Source: Alisma plantago-aquatica (lineage: Eukaryota; Streptophyta; Magnoliopsida; Alismatales; Alismataceae). Taken from it: a stretch of DNA of 64,000 nucleotides. The translations under genes were made by a program, and so were the position numbers. Location of the stretch: assembly GCA_963693085.1 (NCBI GenBank), contig OY856410.1, forward strand, positions 885,237,335 to 885,301,334, given 5' to 3'. Of the stretch, positions 34,885 to 45,282 are shown in pieces (the stretch's first letter is position 1; each line of letters opens with the position of its first letter). The notes under the pieces were generated by a model. That model was not told the origin of the DNA, ran no database searches, and saw nothing but the letters and a program-made list of their open reading frames with translations.

Positions 34885-37800
34885 TGTGACACCCCGATCT
34901 CACAATTTCCTCAAATCATGAGATTAGGGCGTAAGATAGGATTTATATGAAACACAAAGAACACCCTTAACTTTTTCTTTTCTGTTAAACTCTTGTTTCA
35001 TCGCATTGAACCACATATCATCTTAACAAAGGAATCTGAACATTTCTTCTACTAATCAGACTTTAATAGTAAAGATACATGTATAAGCATTCACGATGTC
35101 TTTCACACATTATGCACATGAAACTTGTAATTAGCATACATATCAAAGAGGAACAATATTACACATTGTAATTACAACTCTCTCTCTTAACTCTTACTGA
35201 GGATCTAGAGTGAAGGACCGACTGACTCAACTAATCTCATACTTGACTCCTGTGGCAGATCTACTCTGACGCTCTGATCATATTCAAGTCCACGCGATTA
35301 ACCCTAAAAATGTTTGAGTAGAGGGGTGAGCCTACTCGCTCAGTGAATGAGTACTTCATGGAAATAGACTAATGCACTAAGGTGATTACAGATATGATTT
35401 GAATAAACGATATGAAATTTAACAACAATAAATACTACACTGAGCAGTTCTAAAACAATATAATTGAAATAACAAAGAATGTAAATATTGCATCCAAAGA
35501 ATAACTACAAGAAGACTACGCTTCTAGTCTTCCTTAACTATTTCATTTATAAAGAACTCTGTGAACCTATATGATCATATTTTAGATTATGCCCTAAACA
35601 TATGCAGTGTACTCTGCATATGAAGATCCGTAACAAATTCATGCTACGATCCCACCGTACAAGACTTAGCGACACACCCGGGAAGTGCTAAGTCTGACTA
35701 CTCGTCCTGGTCTGCACAGGACACAGGCTCTACGGCCTCATCGCACATCCACGTGTGCTGCACAACCACGTGTTCTCTCGACTCCTCCTTAAACCTGAGT
35801 ACACCGGCGGAGAGTCACAGGGTTACCTTCGCAACACAAGCACAAATGGTGTTAGATAACCGTGTTTTCTTTTGTTACCGCAGTGCCATCGTGACACAAG
35901 CACGATTGTTGTTAGACACTGCCTCTCTCTTTCCTCGTTTGTCCGCGACACAAGAACGGATGATGTTGCAACACGAGTTTCACCCCAAAGTTGCAGACCC
36001 GTCTAATGGGTTCTACGGTGTTAGGACACTTAGGTCTATACTTGATTAACATGTAAATATCTTAGCTCATGTATTCAACATATACCATGTCTCAGTAACA
36101 TCCCTTTCTAGGGCATGTCATATCTCATCACCTGCAATTTACGAGATATGTATTGAAATATAAGAAGCCCTGCAGTAGGTAAATATCATTTCAAGGAGAA
36201 CAAGTATATAAAGTTAAATGCACTAGAAACATACAATTTAACAATTAAGTATCACCACATCTCCTATCGAGACCTTTCATATTACCACAGCATGATTCAT
36301 TGAACACCCTATCCTTAGGGTTTCATTTGCCTTATTCATTCATCACATGCCAACACCCTACTCTTAGGGTTGCGTTTGCCTCATTCACCTTTTCATTTAC
36401 CTCATTCACTTGTCACATGGCTCTCATAAGGATTTCATAGGATATAAGCATTCACTAAATAAAGATTGTTTCCAACAAATCATATGCAATCAATATAGAC
36501 ATGAAACCATGGAAATTTAACTAAATTTAGGTTTTCCATATCATCACTGCGGTATCATGTATCCAAAATAAGATTCAATTAAGATAACCCACGAGGTACA
36601 TCCTAACCACTTATAGGATTACTAGTCCTTTTCAATAAGGTTGAAACTCTAGCGATATCTCAATTAGGTCAAACCCTAATTACATCATTCGATATAAATC
36701 TAAAAGCATCCTTACTAGGAAGTGTTGTATACGTATCTGATATGAATCTACCATTTAGGAGTCATTCAAACAGAGAAGGAATCCATATAATATCAATTTA
36801 CAATAACTTAAATCAAATGGACATTTCAGGATTTAGAATTCACATGCTAAGCATTTAGGGATTTGGATGTTATAATAAAATTCGTGCATTAGAATGTTTG
36901 AAGGAAGAACCCACTCACTATAAGGTGTGAAAACACCTCACAACTGCAGCTCAACTCAGGGAATCTCGAATTCCTATCAAATCCCTAGCAATTCTCCCAA
37001 TTCTTCTTCCATTCAACTTGGAAACCTTGAAAAAGAGGGATTATGAAGAAAGGGTGAGGAAAGAGGGAATTTCGACATCATCTTGGATCAAATCAGAGCA
37101 TGGACGGAATCTAGACATAAGAGAGAAGATCCACCATAAAAGTCTATGCAAAGGATCCGAACTTACTTGATTTCACCACTCTTGGGACCGCAGAACCCTA
37201 ATTCAGCAATTCCCCCACTTTCTTCACTCAAGCCCTAACTCCCCCTCTCTCTCTAAATTTTCGTTTCTCTGGAATGAATGACGAAGAATGAGAGCTGCTT
37301 GTGTGTGTGGTCGTTCATATAAGTCAATTGAGCTGCTTGGGTCAATTGCATATTGACCCAACACTTAACTTTAATTATATTGGCTGAATGTTCAGTTATA
37401 CAAAAGTTACTGTAATTCGTTTATTTCAGAGATCAAACATTCTCCAACAATTATGAAAATTTAGCAAGTTGTTTATAATTGATCTATAAAGCTTCAGTTA
37501 AAATTTGAGATCATTTGGAGTTACCAATAAATAATTACAAATAGAACAGTGCACTGCTATATTGCAGTCTGCAGAATATATTCGGCCGAGTTTGTCCTGC
37601 ACAAACTCGACCGACACCCTTACTGTAGGGATTCAAAAGTCATCCAAAAATTATGACAATTTAACAGAGTGTCTAAAACTGTATTTTTCAAGCACAGTTA
37701 AAATTTGAGATCAATTGGATATACCAATAAAAAGATAAAATTCAATTACCACACTGCTGTATAATTCTGGAAATGTGATCGGTCGAGTTTGAAACTCGGC

Positions 37801-38177
37801 CGATAAACAGGTCAGAGCATTCTTCAAAAATTCTGATATTTTCCAATGTTGTTCAAATTTTATATATCCAAATCATATCCAAATTTTAAGTAAATCAGAG
37901 TTACACATAAAATACTAAAAATCATTTAGTGAGACATTCTACTTATCAAATTCTGTATTCATGCATCATTAAAACCCTATTTTGGGCCGATTAGGGTTTA
38001 TGTTTCTCAAACCCTAATTCTCAAGACAAAAGAATATTTAGACTTCTTATCATAATTAAAACATCCTAATTGTGTTATCGTCATTAATTAGATTTCAAGA
38101 ATGATTATTCCAATTAATCTTTGCAATTGTCTAGGTAAACCCTAGTTTACCAATTAAGCTCAAATGGGGTCGTAACA
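34885..38177 (-). repeat. 5' LTR of the non-coding element
   Basis: 3,293 bp, the partner of 28515-31809. Differences include a 2-bp deletion in 'gagtgacaaggaccg' (here gagtgaaggaccg) and isolated substitutions. Confidence 0.93.
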
Positions 38178-38472
38178 TAAAAGGTCTTCTAACTTTATGG
38201 GTGATGCAAGGGAACTTCCCTTCACAACCCAAAACTGCATGTAAAGGGAGATATTAGATCTTATGGGGAGGGCACATGCATTACATGGGTGATGATCGCC
38301 TGATGCCACCCCATGGAGAAGGTGGGTCAACATCAAGAGGGTAGATGATTTGGAACACTAGTTTTCTCTTCGCCGCCTTACATGTTTCTACACTTAATCA
38401 GACTTTATATGGAGGAACTAGATAAGCAGACACTATGCTACCAGGTTCAAGTCCCAACTAGATATGGGATGG
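38178..38472. other. Unassigned intergenic DNA
   Basis: Right-hand continuation of the 27097-28514 segment after the LTR-element insertion. No gene or element ends seen. Confidence 0.45.
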
Positions 38473-38639
38473 GATTATGTTGACTCAAGGTCTAAATTGA
38501 CTAATTCCTTATTTTTTTTATGACTAAACCATTCTACATATTTGTTTCTAATGTTTCTACTTGAGTGATTTCAGATAGACACACTCCAAATGCCTAAATA
38601 TTGCATTCTCGAGTTTAGAGAAATATTCATACATGTAAA
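38473..38639 (+). mobile_element. Truncated Copia LTR start, relative of 9633-11210
   Basis: 'tgttgactcaaggtctaaat', 'accattctacatat' and 'gacacactccaaatgcc' match the first ~170 bp of the Copia LTR at 9633 with small indels. The rest of that LTR is absent. Confidence 0.7.
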
Positions 38640-39127
38640 AAGATCAAGTTTAAATATTACATAGTTTATCTCCTTAGATAATTTTTTTATTTATTTCTAA
38701 TGATTGTATTAGCATAAGTGGTATATTTCTTATTTCTATTTAATTGATTCTTATTATTCTATACGTACAACTAAGTGAGGATCCATATACCCACTTAAGT
38801 GTACACGTGTATCCCTAGACTCCTATATATAGAGACTTGAAACTTTTTTATATATTATTTAGTATATAGTTATTTCATTCTACGTGGTATCCAATTCAGG
38901 GCGTAACCCTGACCCCTTCCACCCTTCCTCTTCTTTCTATTCATCATCTCCCAAAAGACCACCAACTTTGGAGGACAATAACAAGCCATTGCCGACCACC
39001 TGTCATTTCCCCTACCTCAACCCCCGCCCCCATGCCTTGTACCTACATCAGCCGTCGTGTGCGGCTAGCGCCAATGGCAGACAACCATTGTTGGGCTGCT
39101 TCTAAACGTCAGTCTCTGGCTCACTAT
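38640..39127 (+). mobile_element. Copia LTR remnant with primer-binding site and start of a leader
   Basis: A TATA box (TATATATAG, 38824-38832) is followed by an LTR-like end and TGGTATCC at 38885-38892, close to the iMet primer site. Proline- and serine-rich coding-like sequence follows, as at the start of Copia gag. It is cut at 39128 by the start of the next LTR element. Boundaries on the left are a guess. Confidence 0.5.
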
Positions 39128-39580
39128 TGTAACATCCCTGACGTGGGTTATGTGTTAACCCTAGATGTTTTGCCTAATAAGGTTGAGTATATTCTTAATC
39201 TTATCTTGGGAAAAGTAATTATGGCTCATGAGAAACTTATGTTTCAATTTTGGTCCTATTTGAACAATGTTGAAGCAATGTTTGCTTATTTTCGACTAAA
39301 GTGCAAATTACCCAAGTTGGGGGGTTAAATTGAAAATGTTGCATGAAAAGATGTTCCTCTGATGTTGAGACATCATAAGAATGAATATGATGTAGTGGTA
39401 TGGTTTTCACAAGCTTGGGCACCAAGATTAAGCTTGTAAAGCAATCTTTGTGCATTAATACCTAGTTTTGGTGTAATGTGCAATTTACCCAAAACCTAGG
39501 ATTCAATATGCAAATTACCACTTCAACAAGGTACCTAATGTTTCTTGGAATATTGTAGAGCAAATAAAATGAGAGGGGCG

Positions 39581-41195
39581 TGACGTGTATTTTACTACAC
39601 GCTTAAACGCAAGTATACGCGTCGAGTAATATAGGCCTTGTGAGGCCCGAGTCGAACTCAGGGATACGTGAATTATTGGGGACTTTTACTAACTAATCGC
39701 AATCAGCTAGACCGATTAACAAAGTAGGGTTTTGTTGTTCAAATTAAAAAGAAAATAAAAATCAAACAAAGAAAACAATCGATTAAAGGTTAATTTAATC
39801 AATTCAAAAGGATATCTTTAGGATGGCGGTTTCACCGCGGGTCAACATTGTATTAGGTTTCATATAATTCCTCACACTTCTCTCTCTATCCGGGTAGTGG
39901 CCTGAAATGAGAATTACCCACTGTCGTGGTGTAATTCACTACTTAGGTTTAGGTTGATTCCACCGTCGTAGTAATCATTCCCCTAAACTAAGCGCACTAA
40001 AGACGGTCTCTCAGTTCCCACCATTAATTTTACAACTCCTTTATCAAGGGTTTTATTAATTAATGTAGATTTCGTCTCTTTTCAACCGTTAATCCTTCTT
40101 TTGAAGTGATTAAGGGTATTAAGTTATTATTATGGTGATCAAGCATAACAATATAAATGGAGAAAACGAATCTATACCACGGATTTGAGAGAAAAATATG
40201 AATTATTGATATAAAAATGTCATACAATGCATTCCCAGGCTACTCCCGGTCCTAAAGATTGAGGGTTTTAGCCTCTCATGTTCATCTCACATGAATACAT
40301 GGTAGAAATTGGGGAATTCATAAGAAAAACGGGAAATAAATGGGAAAACTCCTGAACGGAGAAGAACCGGTGGATCCTTGGCGTAGAACACGAGCTTCCC
40401 CGCCTGTCGGTGGTGGAAATCGTCTTCAGCAGCGTCTGAATCACCCGGGATGAGCTTCTCGGCCTCCGTTCTCCTTTTTCTCCTCCTCGGCACTCGTGCA
40501 ATCCAAAATGAGATCCCTCTCTCGTGTGGCGGCCGTCATTAGGTATAAGTCCCTAATTAGGTCGTCAAATAACAACAGCCGTCCGATCGAGATCAAAACA
40601 GATCCAACGCATATCTGCCGGCGTCGATACCATCGACGCGGTTCGATGGTATCGACCCAGCGGATTAGCGGCAGCTTTCTTTTCTTTTGATGTGAGCGCC
40701 TGTGGTCATCTCGATACCATTGACTTGGGTCGATGGTATCGACTTTCTTTAGCGTCGGTTGTTGTCGTTTAGCGACGCTGTAGCTCTCCATGTGTCGATG
40801 GCATCGACTTGGGTCGATGGTATCGACTGCATCCTCGCCAGCGACCTGAAGTGATCTCGATGCCATCGACTTAGGTGTCGATGGTATCGACTCTGTGCTG
40901 CTCTTCTCGGCTGGCAACCTGTGGCTTGGTCGATGGTATCGACTCTCGTCGATGGTATCGACGGAAGCAGATACTTGTTTTTCCTGAAATTTCACAACAA
41001 GACCAAGTAAATCCACACAATTTATAATAAGATGATAAATAATGCTCAAAATAGTAAAACAAAGGGGATTTGATATAATATGATGGCAAAGACCAAATTA
41101 AGTGAATTATGCAATATTATCCATAAAAATGAGTAATTAGAGCACAAAACACATATGAAATAGGTCTATAAATGCGACTCAAAATCATCGCATCA
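39581..41195 (-). repeat. 3' LTR of the Athila element
   Basis: 1,615 bp. It carries ten GTCGATACCATCGAC-type motifs (both orientations) at 40623-40962. It differs from the 5' LTR by scattered mainly transition changes and one 19-bp segment holding a motif copy that the other LTR lacks. Confidence 0.95.
40623..40962. repeat. Inverted-pair motif array in the Athila 3' LTR
   Basis: Ten copies of GTCGATACCATCGAC or its inverse GTCGATGGTATCGAC, mostly as facing pairs with 4-7 bp between them. Starts are near 40623, 40642, 40710, 40729, 40794, 40813, 40856, 40878, 40929 and 40948; a few have one changed base. Confidence 0.93.
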
Positions 41196-41206
41196 AACTC
41201 CCCTAA
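41196..41206 (-). other. Polypurine tract of the Athila element
   Basis: Read on -, TTAGGGGAGTT immediately precedes the 3' LTR start TGATGCG. Confidence 0.75.
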
Positions 41207-42752
41207 GCTTAAACATTGCTCACCCTCGAGCAACTAATCCTTAGAATAGAATTGCAGATGTCAACTAACAATCAACATACCAACCTACATCACACATGAC
41301 TCCCACTGGACGTTCTTAAACCGGCCTTTCCTAATCACAGAACAGTAATTACCCTACAGGCGACAATAATCATCAATAAAAGAAATTATCCTTCAAACCG
41401 ATGAACACTATCACATAAGGCAGTTAACATAATAAAATTTGCCGATTCAGCATTGGTGCATCTTGTGATCGCCTACACTACGTTGCTCGCCCTAACTACC
41501 ATCTACATGGAAGCAGTTCTGCTGATAAACATGAGTGAGGAGAAAATCACGGTGGCCTACCAATCCGAGCAACGGGTGGATGGAATGGGTGGTTCATGGA
41601 AGAATTTGGAAGTATTACACAGTTTCAAAATGCATAAAACAAAATGTCCTAAATGATGCAAATGCACATTGAAAATGCCCTAATGCTTAAAATTGGGTGG
41701 AATGATGCATGCACTAACCTTCCACCTCAAAATGAGATGGAAATCTAATTAAGCCACATCATGTACTCAATTTCCTTGTTATGCAAGTGATATCATGTTC
41801 CTTTCTCCCTCTTATTCCATTTCCTTCTAAATTCTCTCTTTTTTTCTTTTCTCAATTTTTTCAGATTTTCAGAAATTTTTTTTCTTAGCCCACATATCCA
41901 TAATTGCTTAGAGATACATGTGTTAGGCTATTTTCTTCATGATTGGAAATCTTTGTACTATTTCGAGGGTATGGAACAATTTAGATCACTTTTTAAGACA
42001 ACCTGAGGTACATGGTGTACTTATGCGTGAAAATCATGAAAGTTATGAGTGCAACTACATGACATGCACCTAAAGGTAATGTGCATGAATCACTATACAT
42101 TTTTTTTTCGTTTTATGCAAAAGTATGAAAATAACAATGCAAATCCTATCTACATGCTATGCACGTAAGAAGGAATTAAAACTGTACTTTACTTCCAATT
42201 CTTTGGTAGATTATGGAAAAATATGAAGTGGAATGATCACAAGATTAAGTTACTGAACCTTAGAAAAATATCATGTGTCCCTCCTTACTGACATGTGTAG
42301 TAGTTCAAAGGGTTCTTTCTCTTATATCCAATTAAGGTCTCATTACCATTTGATTAGGTTAGGCTCAAACAACCGTTACTATCCACTTTTCATGAGTCAA
42401 TGGGGGTGTGGGTGTGACATATTGCTTCAAAGTTGACATAATCAATCATTTTCATAGGACAAGTTCCCCAAGGACAACCAAGTTAAGCTATCCAAAAGAC
42501 ACAGAAATTTTTAAATTCCCTTAAATTTCCCATGAAAACAGCGAGATGACAATTTTTAAGACATCCACAATTACACTAGATAGATGTGGATCCTAAACAA
42601 ACTAAAATTGCAAGAACAAATAACAAAGCAAAACTAAAAACAACTAAAGAAAAGATAAAAGATAGAGCTGTTCCAGCCACCCCCCTAAGCTTGAATTCGA
42701 CTATGGCCTCATAGTCAAAAACCAACTTAAGGGTGGAACAGTGATACCCTGA
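41207..42752 (-). other. Athila 3' untranslated region
   Basis: 1.5 kb of AT-rich DNA without a credible frame. At 42680-42694 a second purine tract (read on -, AAGCTTAGGGGGGTGG) resembles the tract at the LTR, including the shared AAGCTTAGGGG core. Confidence 0.7.
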
Positions 42753-44345
42753 TCAATCCTGCGGAGGCGGTGGTGGGTATTGTGGTGCCGTAGGATCCCA
42801 AGACGGGTACTCCCCCTGGAAGCTTGGATCATATTGGGTCCTCGGCGGAGGCTGTGGATAGCCTCCAAAGTAGTCTTGACTCCAGTAGTGGTCGAAGAAG
42901 GGCTCCTGTTGTGTCTCTATCCGCTGCAACCGGGTGTGCATTTGCTCTTGGTTGGCGAGGATGAGCCGCTCGTTCTCGAACATAGCCCGTTGGTTGTCAA
43001 GTACCCGGCTCGTAGTCTCATGAATGCTGGTATACATAACCATGTGCTGCTGCTGAGTCTGCTGGATGTCCTGTAGCATGGTGTACATCCCCTGCATGGA
43101 ATAGGGATCCTTGGTTGGCTTCTCTTGCTGTGGTGATGGTGGCGGGGGCTGAGATGATGAAGAAGCACCCGGATGCATCCTAGGACGCTTCCGTGGTGCC
43201 ACACGTGCTCGAAGAGGTGTGAAAGCCTCCTCTTCCTCTTCAGCCACGACTTCCTGCTCGTCGTCGCCGCCTTCTTCCTCAGAGGACTCGATGTCTATGA
43301 TTGGCCACCTGAAATGCTGCTTGCCCTCTATGTTGAAGACGTCGTCCGGTAGGGAGCTCTCCTGATAAGCTTGGTTGACGTGGCAATGAGCGTACGCCAA
43401 CCCGTCCCGGAGAAGAATGAGGTTTGAACAGTGCAAGTGTTGCACGTTCACCTTGCTCCTCATAGAGATCGGAGTCATGGACTGAAAGTTCAGCCCCAAG
43501 TAAAGTGCCAACTTGGTGACAAGACCACCAAAATGGATTGGAGCCTTCCTTGTGCTCCTCTTCACCGCCAGGACGCGCTGTAGCCAGAACGCCCCCCAGT
43601 TGCATGGTTGACGCTTCAGGAGTGCGTAAAGGAAGAACAAGTCACTCTCCTGAAACTTGCTCAAAGCAAGATCACTTCGAGCGAAGAATGTCAAGCTCAA
43701 CATCCTATGCAAGACCCGGACGAATGGGTGCTCAAAATCTGCTACCGCTGCATTGTGGTAGCTCACAGTCTTCCCCGCCGGCACTGTAACTAGCTCGGAG
43801 AAGATCTTTGCATAGTCGGTGTGGGAGTCCGGCCTTCGGTGATCATGTGGAGAGTGGAACCAGTTGAAGATTTGATTGAACTGGACCAGTGTGAGATTGT
43901 AGTTGTTGTTGAAGAGTCGGAAGGACACCCTTCCCTTGATCCATTCCCGGTTCGATGCTACCACGTCGTTTGGTACGACGCAGACGTCGAGAGACGCCAT
44001 GAACTCCGCCACCAGTTCCTTGTAGGTGGGCCATTCGCCAAAAAATGGCTGCCCATCTGCATGGTACTGCAGCTCGTCAGGGCATAGGCTTCTGCTGGTG
44101 TTGCGTGCTTGTCCATGAAGCACATAGGCCAAGTTGGCCTTGAATCCCAACTCCTGGATCATGCCCCGGTCCACATACCGGGTGGGCTCGAACTTTCGCT
44201 TCATTATCTCCTCGTAGACCTTCCTCACCTCCATGTTGGCATGAATTAGGCGTGGACGAGGGATGGAAGCGGTTGGGGGAGGAACGAACTCCTCGATCTC
44301 CATAGGGTGTGTGCTTGAGGACGACGCTCCGACGACGTGCACCAT
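42753..44345 (-). CDS. Athila ORF downstream of pol (ATHILA ORF-1 family)
   Basis: A 530-residue open frame with a true ATG. It has the plant ATHILA-family pattern: VRKVYEEIMKRKFEPTRYVD near residue 40, GEWPTYKELVAEFMASLDV, KGRVSFRLFNNNYNLTLVQF, then FFLYALLKRQPCNWGAFWLQ and a helical domain. The C-terminal third is acidic (EEEGGDDEQEVVAEEEEE) and then Q- and P-rich, ending YPPPPPQD. I see no signal peptide or membrane segment, so an envelope role is not supported despite its envelope-like position. Its function is unknown. Unlike gag-pol in the same element it has no stop codon. The frame reads opposite to +; frames on + here are shadows. Confidence 0.85.
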   Translation of the reverse strand: MVHVVGASSSSTHPMEIEEFVPPPTASIPRPRLIHANMEVRKVYEEIMKRKFEPTRYVDRGMIQELGFKANLAYVLHGQARNTSRSLCPDELQYHADGQPFFGEWPTYKELVAEFMASLDVCVVPNDVVASNREWIKGRVSFRLFNNNYNLTLVQFNQIFNWFHSPHDHRRPDSHTDYAKIFSELVTVPAGKTVSYHNAAVADFEHPFVRVLHRMLSLTFFARSDLALSKFQESDLFFLYALLKRQPCNWGAFWLQRVLAVKRSTRKAPIHFGGLVTKLALYLGLNFQSMTPISMRSKVNVQHLHCSNLILLRDGLAYAHCHVNQAYQESSLPDDVFNIEGKQHFRWPIIDIESSEEEGGDDEQEVVAEEEEEAFTPLRARVAPRKRPRMHPGASSSSQPPPPSPQQEKPTKDPYSMQGMYTMLQDIQQTQQQHMVMYTSIHETTSRVLDNQRAMFENERLILANQEQMHTRLQRIETQQEPFFDHYWSQDYFGGYPQPPPRTQYDPSFQGEYPSWDPTAPQYPPPPPQD

Positions 44346-44560
44346 GGTTGCGAGAAGATGGGATTAGAAGAAAAGAGCTCGGTGAAGATGGAGAAGAAAT
44401 TCTCCGCTCGATGAAGATCTCCGCTCGATGACGCTTCTCTTCAGTCTTGGAGGGCTCGGGGGAGTGCTCGGCGCAAAGGAGGATACTTGCTCTGAAGGTG
44501 TGACGTCAAATGACGTTGCAAGTCCCCTTAAATAGGCTTGATCGGCGCCCCAGTATACCC

Positions 44561-45106
44561 GTTGATACCATCGACGCGGGTCGATGGTATCGACACATCT
44601 CGCGGGTATCCGCCTCCCTCGCGAGTATCGACGGCTGACGTTTGCTGGATCGAGAAACCCGGATTGCTGACGGGTCGATACCATCGACGGAAGTCGATGG
44701 TATCGATGCAGCACCCGGATCGCTGACGTGGCTGTTGCGATCGTCGTCGATGTCTGTGTGCGGATCGGTGACATGTCCGTCGATACCATCGACGGATGTC
44801 GATGGTATCGACTTGCTTTTATTGCGACACCGCCGTTGTGTTGCATTCAACCTGTGATGATGTCGATACCATCGACGAGGCCGTCGATGGTATCGAGTTG
44901 ACTGAGCAAAATTCGTCTGAATATCTCTAGATATCTCGATGGTATCGACTGGGGTGTCGATACCATCGACACTTTTATTGCGACCTGTCTGTGACCATGT
45001 CGATACCATCGACGGGGGTGTCGATAGTATCGACGCAGTGCGGTTTTTGCTGGTGTCAACCTGAACCCATGTCGATACCATCGACGAGTGTGTCGATGGT
45101 ATCGAC
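44561..45106. repeat. Inverted-pair motif array between Athila pol and the downstream ORF
   Basis: Seven facing pairs of GTCGATACCATCGAC / GTCGATGGTATCGAC at 44561-44594, 44674-44707, 44779-44812, 44862-44897, 44935-44970 (orientation swapped), 44999-45034 and 45071-45106. Loops are 4-7 bases. The motif is the same as in the LTRs, with unrelated DNA between the pairs. The array lies in the leader of the downstream ORF. Translations across it give recurrent VDTIDPRRWYRR-like strings, which are artefacts. Confidence 0.95.
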
Positions 45107-45282
45107 CCTGCCTGTGCCTGCACATTCAACAAACGGATCAAGGTATCATTTTTAAACTAAAATTTAAACGAAATAAAAGCAATCTATGACTAAAATTAAA
45201 CTATCCTAATGTACCGATGGTTGGGTTGCCTCCCAACAAGCGCCCTTCTTTAGCGTCTTAGGCTAGACGTCTTCCCTTCATC

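Larger units (their letters stand above)
28515..38177 (-). mobile_element. Non-coding LTR retrotransposon (LARD-like), 9.66 kb
   Basis: Two direct LTRs (28515-31809 and 34885-38177) flank 3.1 kb of non-coding DNA. The element reads on the - strand: the iMet primer-binding site lies inside the right LTR and the polypurine tract inside the left LTR. LTR ends are TGTTACGACC...GGTGTCACA. The duplication TAAAA is perfect at 28510-28514 and 38178-38182. No gag, protease, reverse transcriptase or integrase is visible, so it must borrow the machinery of a gypsy partner. The end of the internal region (TTTCGAGGACGAAAC before the purine tract, read on -) is typical of chromoviruses, which suggests that kind of partner. 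Confidence 0.92.

Noticed and set aside
40441..41049. 202-codon frame with VDTIDPSRWYRR-like repeats (also 44364-45141 and 51822-52172)
   Set aside because: The repeats come from translating the GTCGATACCATCGAC hairpins; similar strings arise in several frames and strands.
42753..44345. Envelope protein call for the Athila downstream ORF
   Set aside because: No signal peptide, transmembrane segment or cleavage site is visible; only the position is envelope-like.
44561..45106. CRISPR-like appearance of regularly spaced short repeats
   Set aside because: Eukaryotic context, alternating orientation and irregular spacing; the repeats belong to a retrotransposon.
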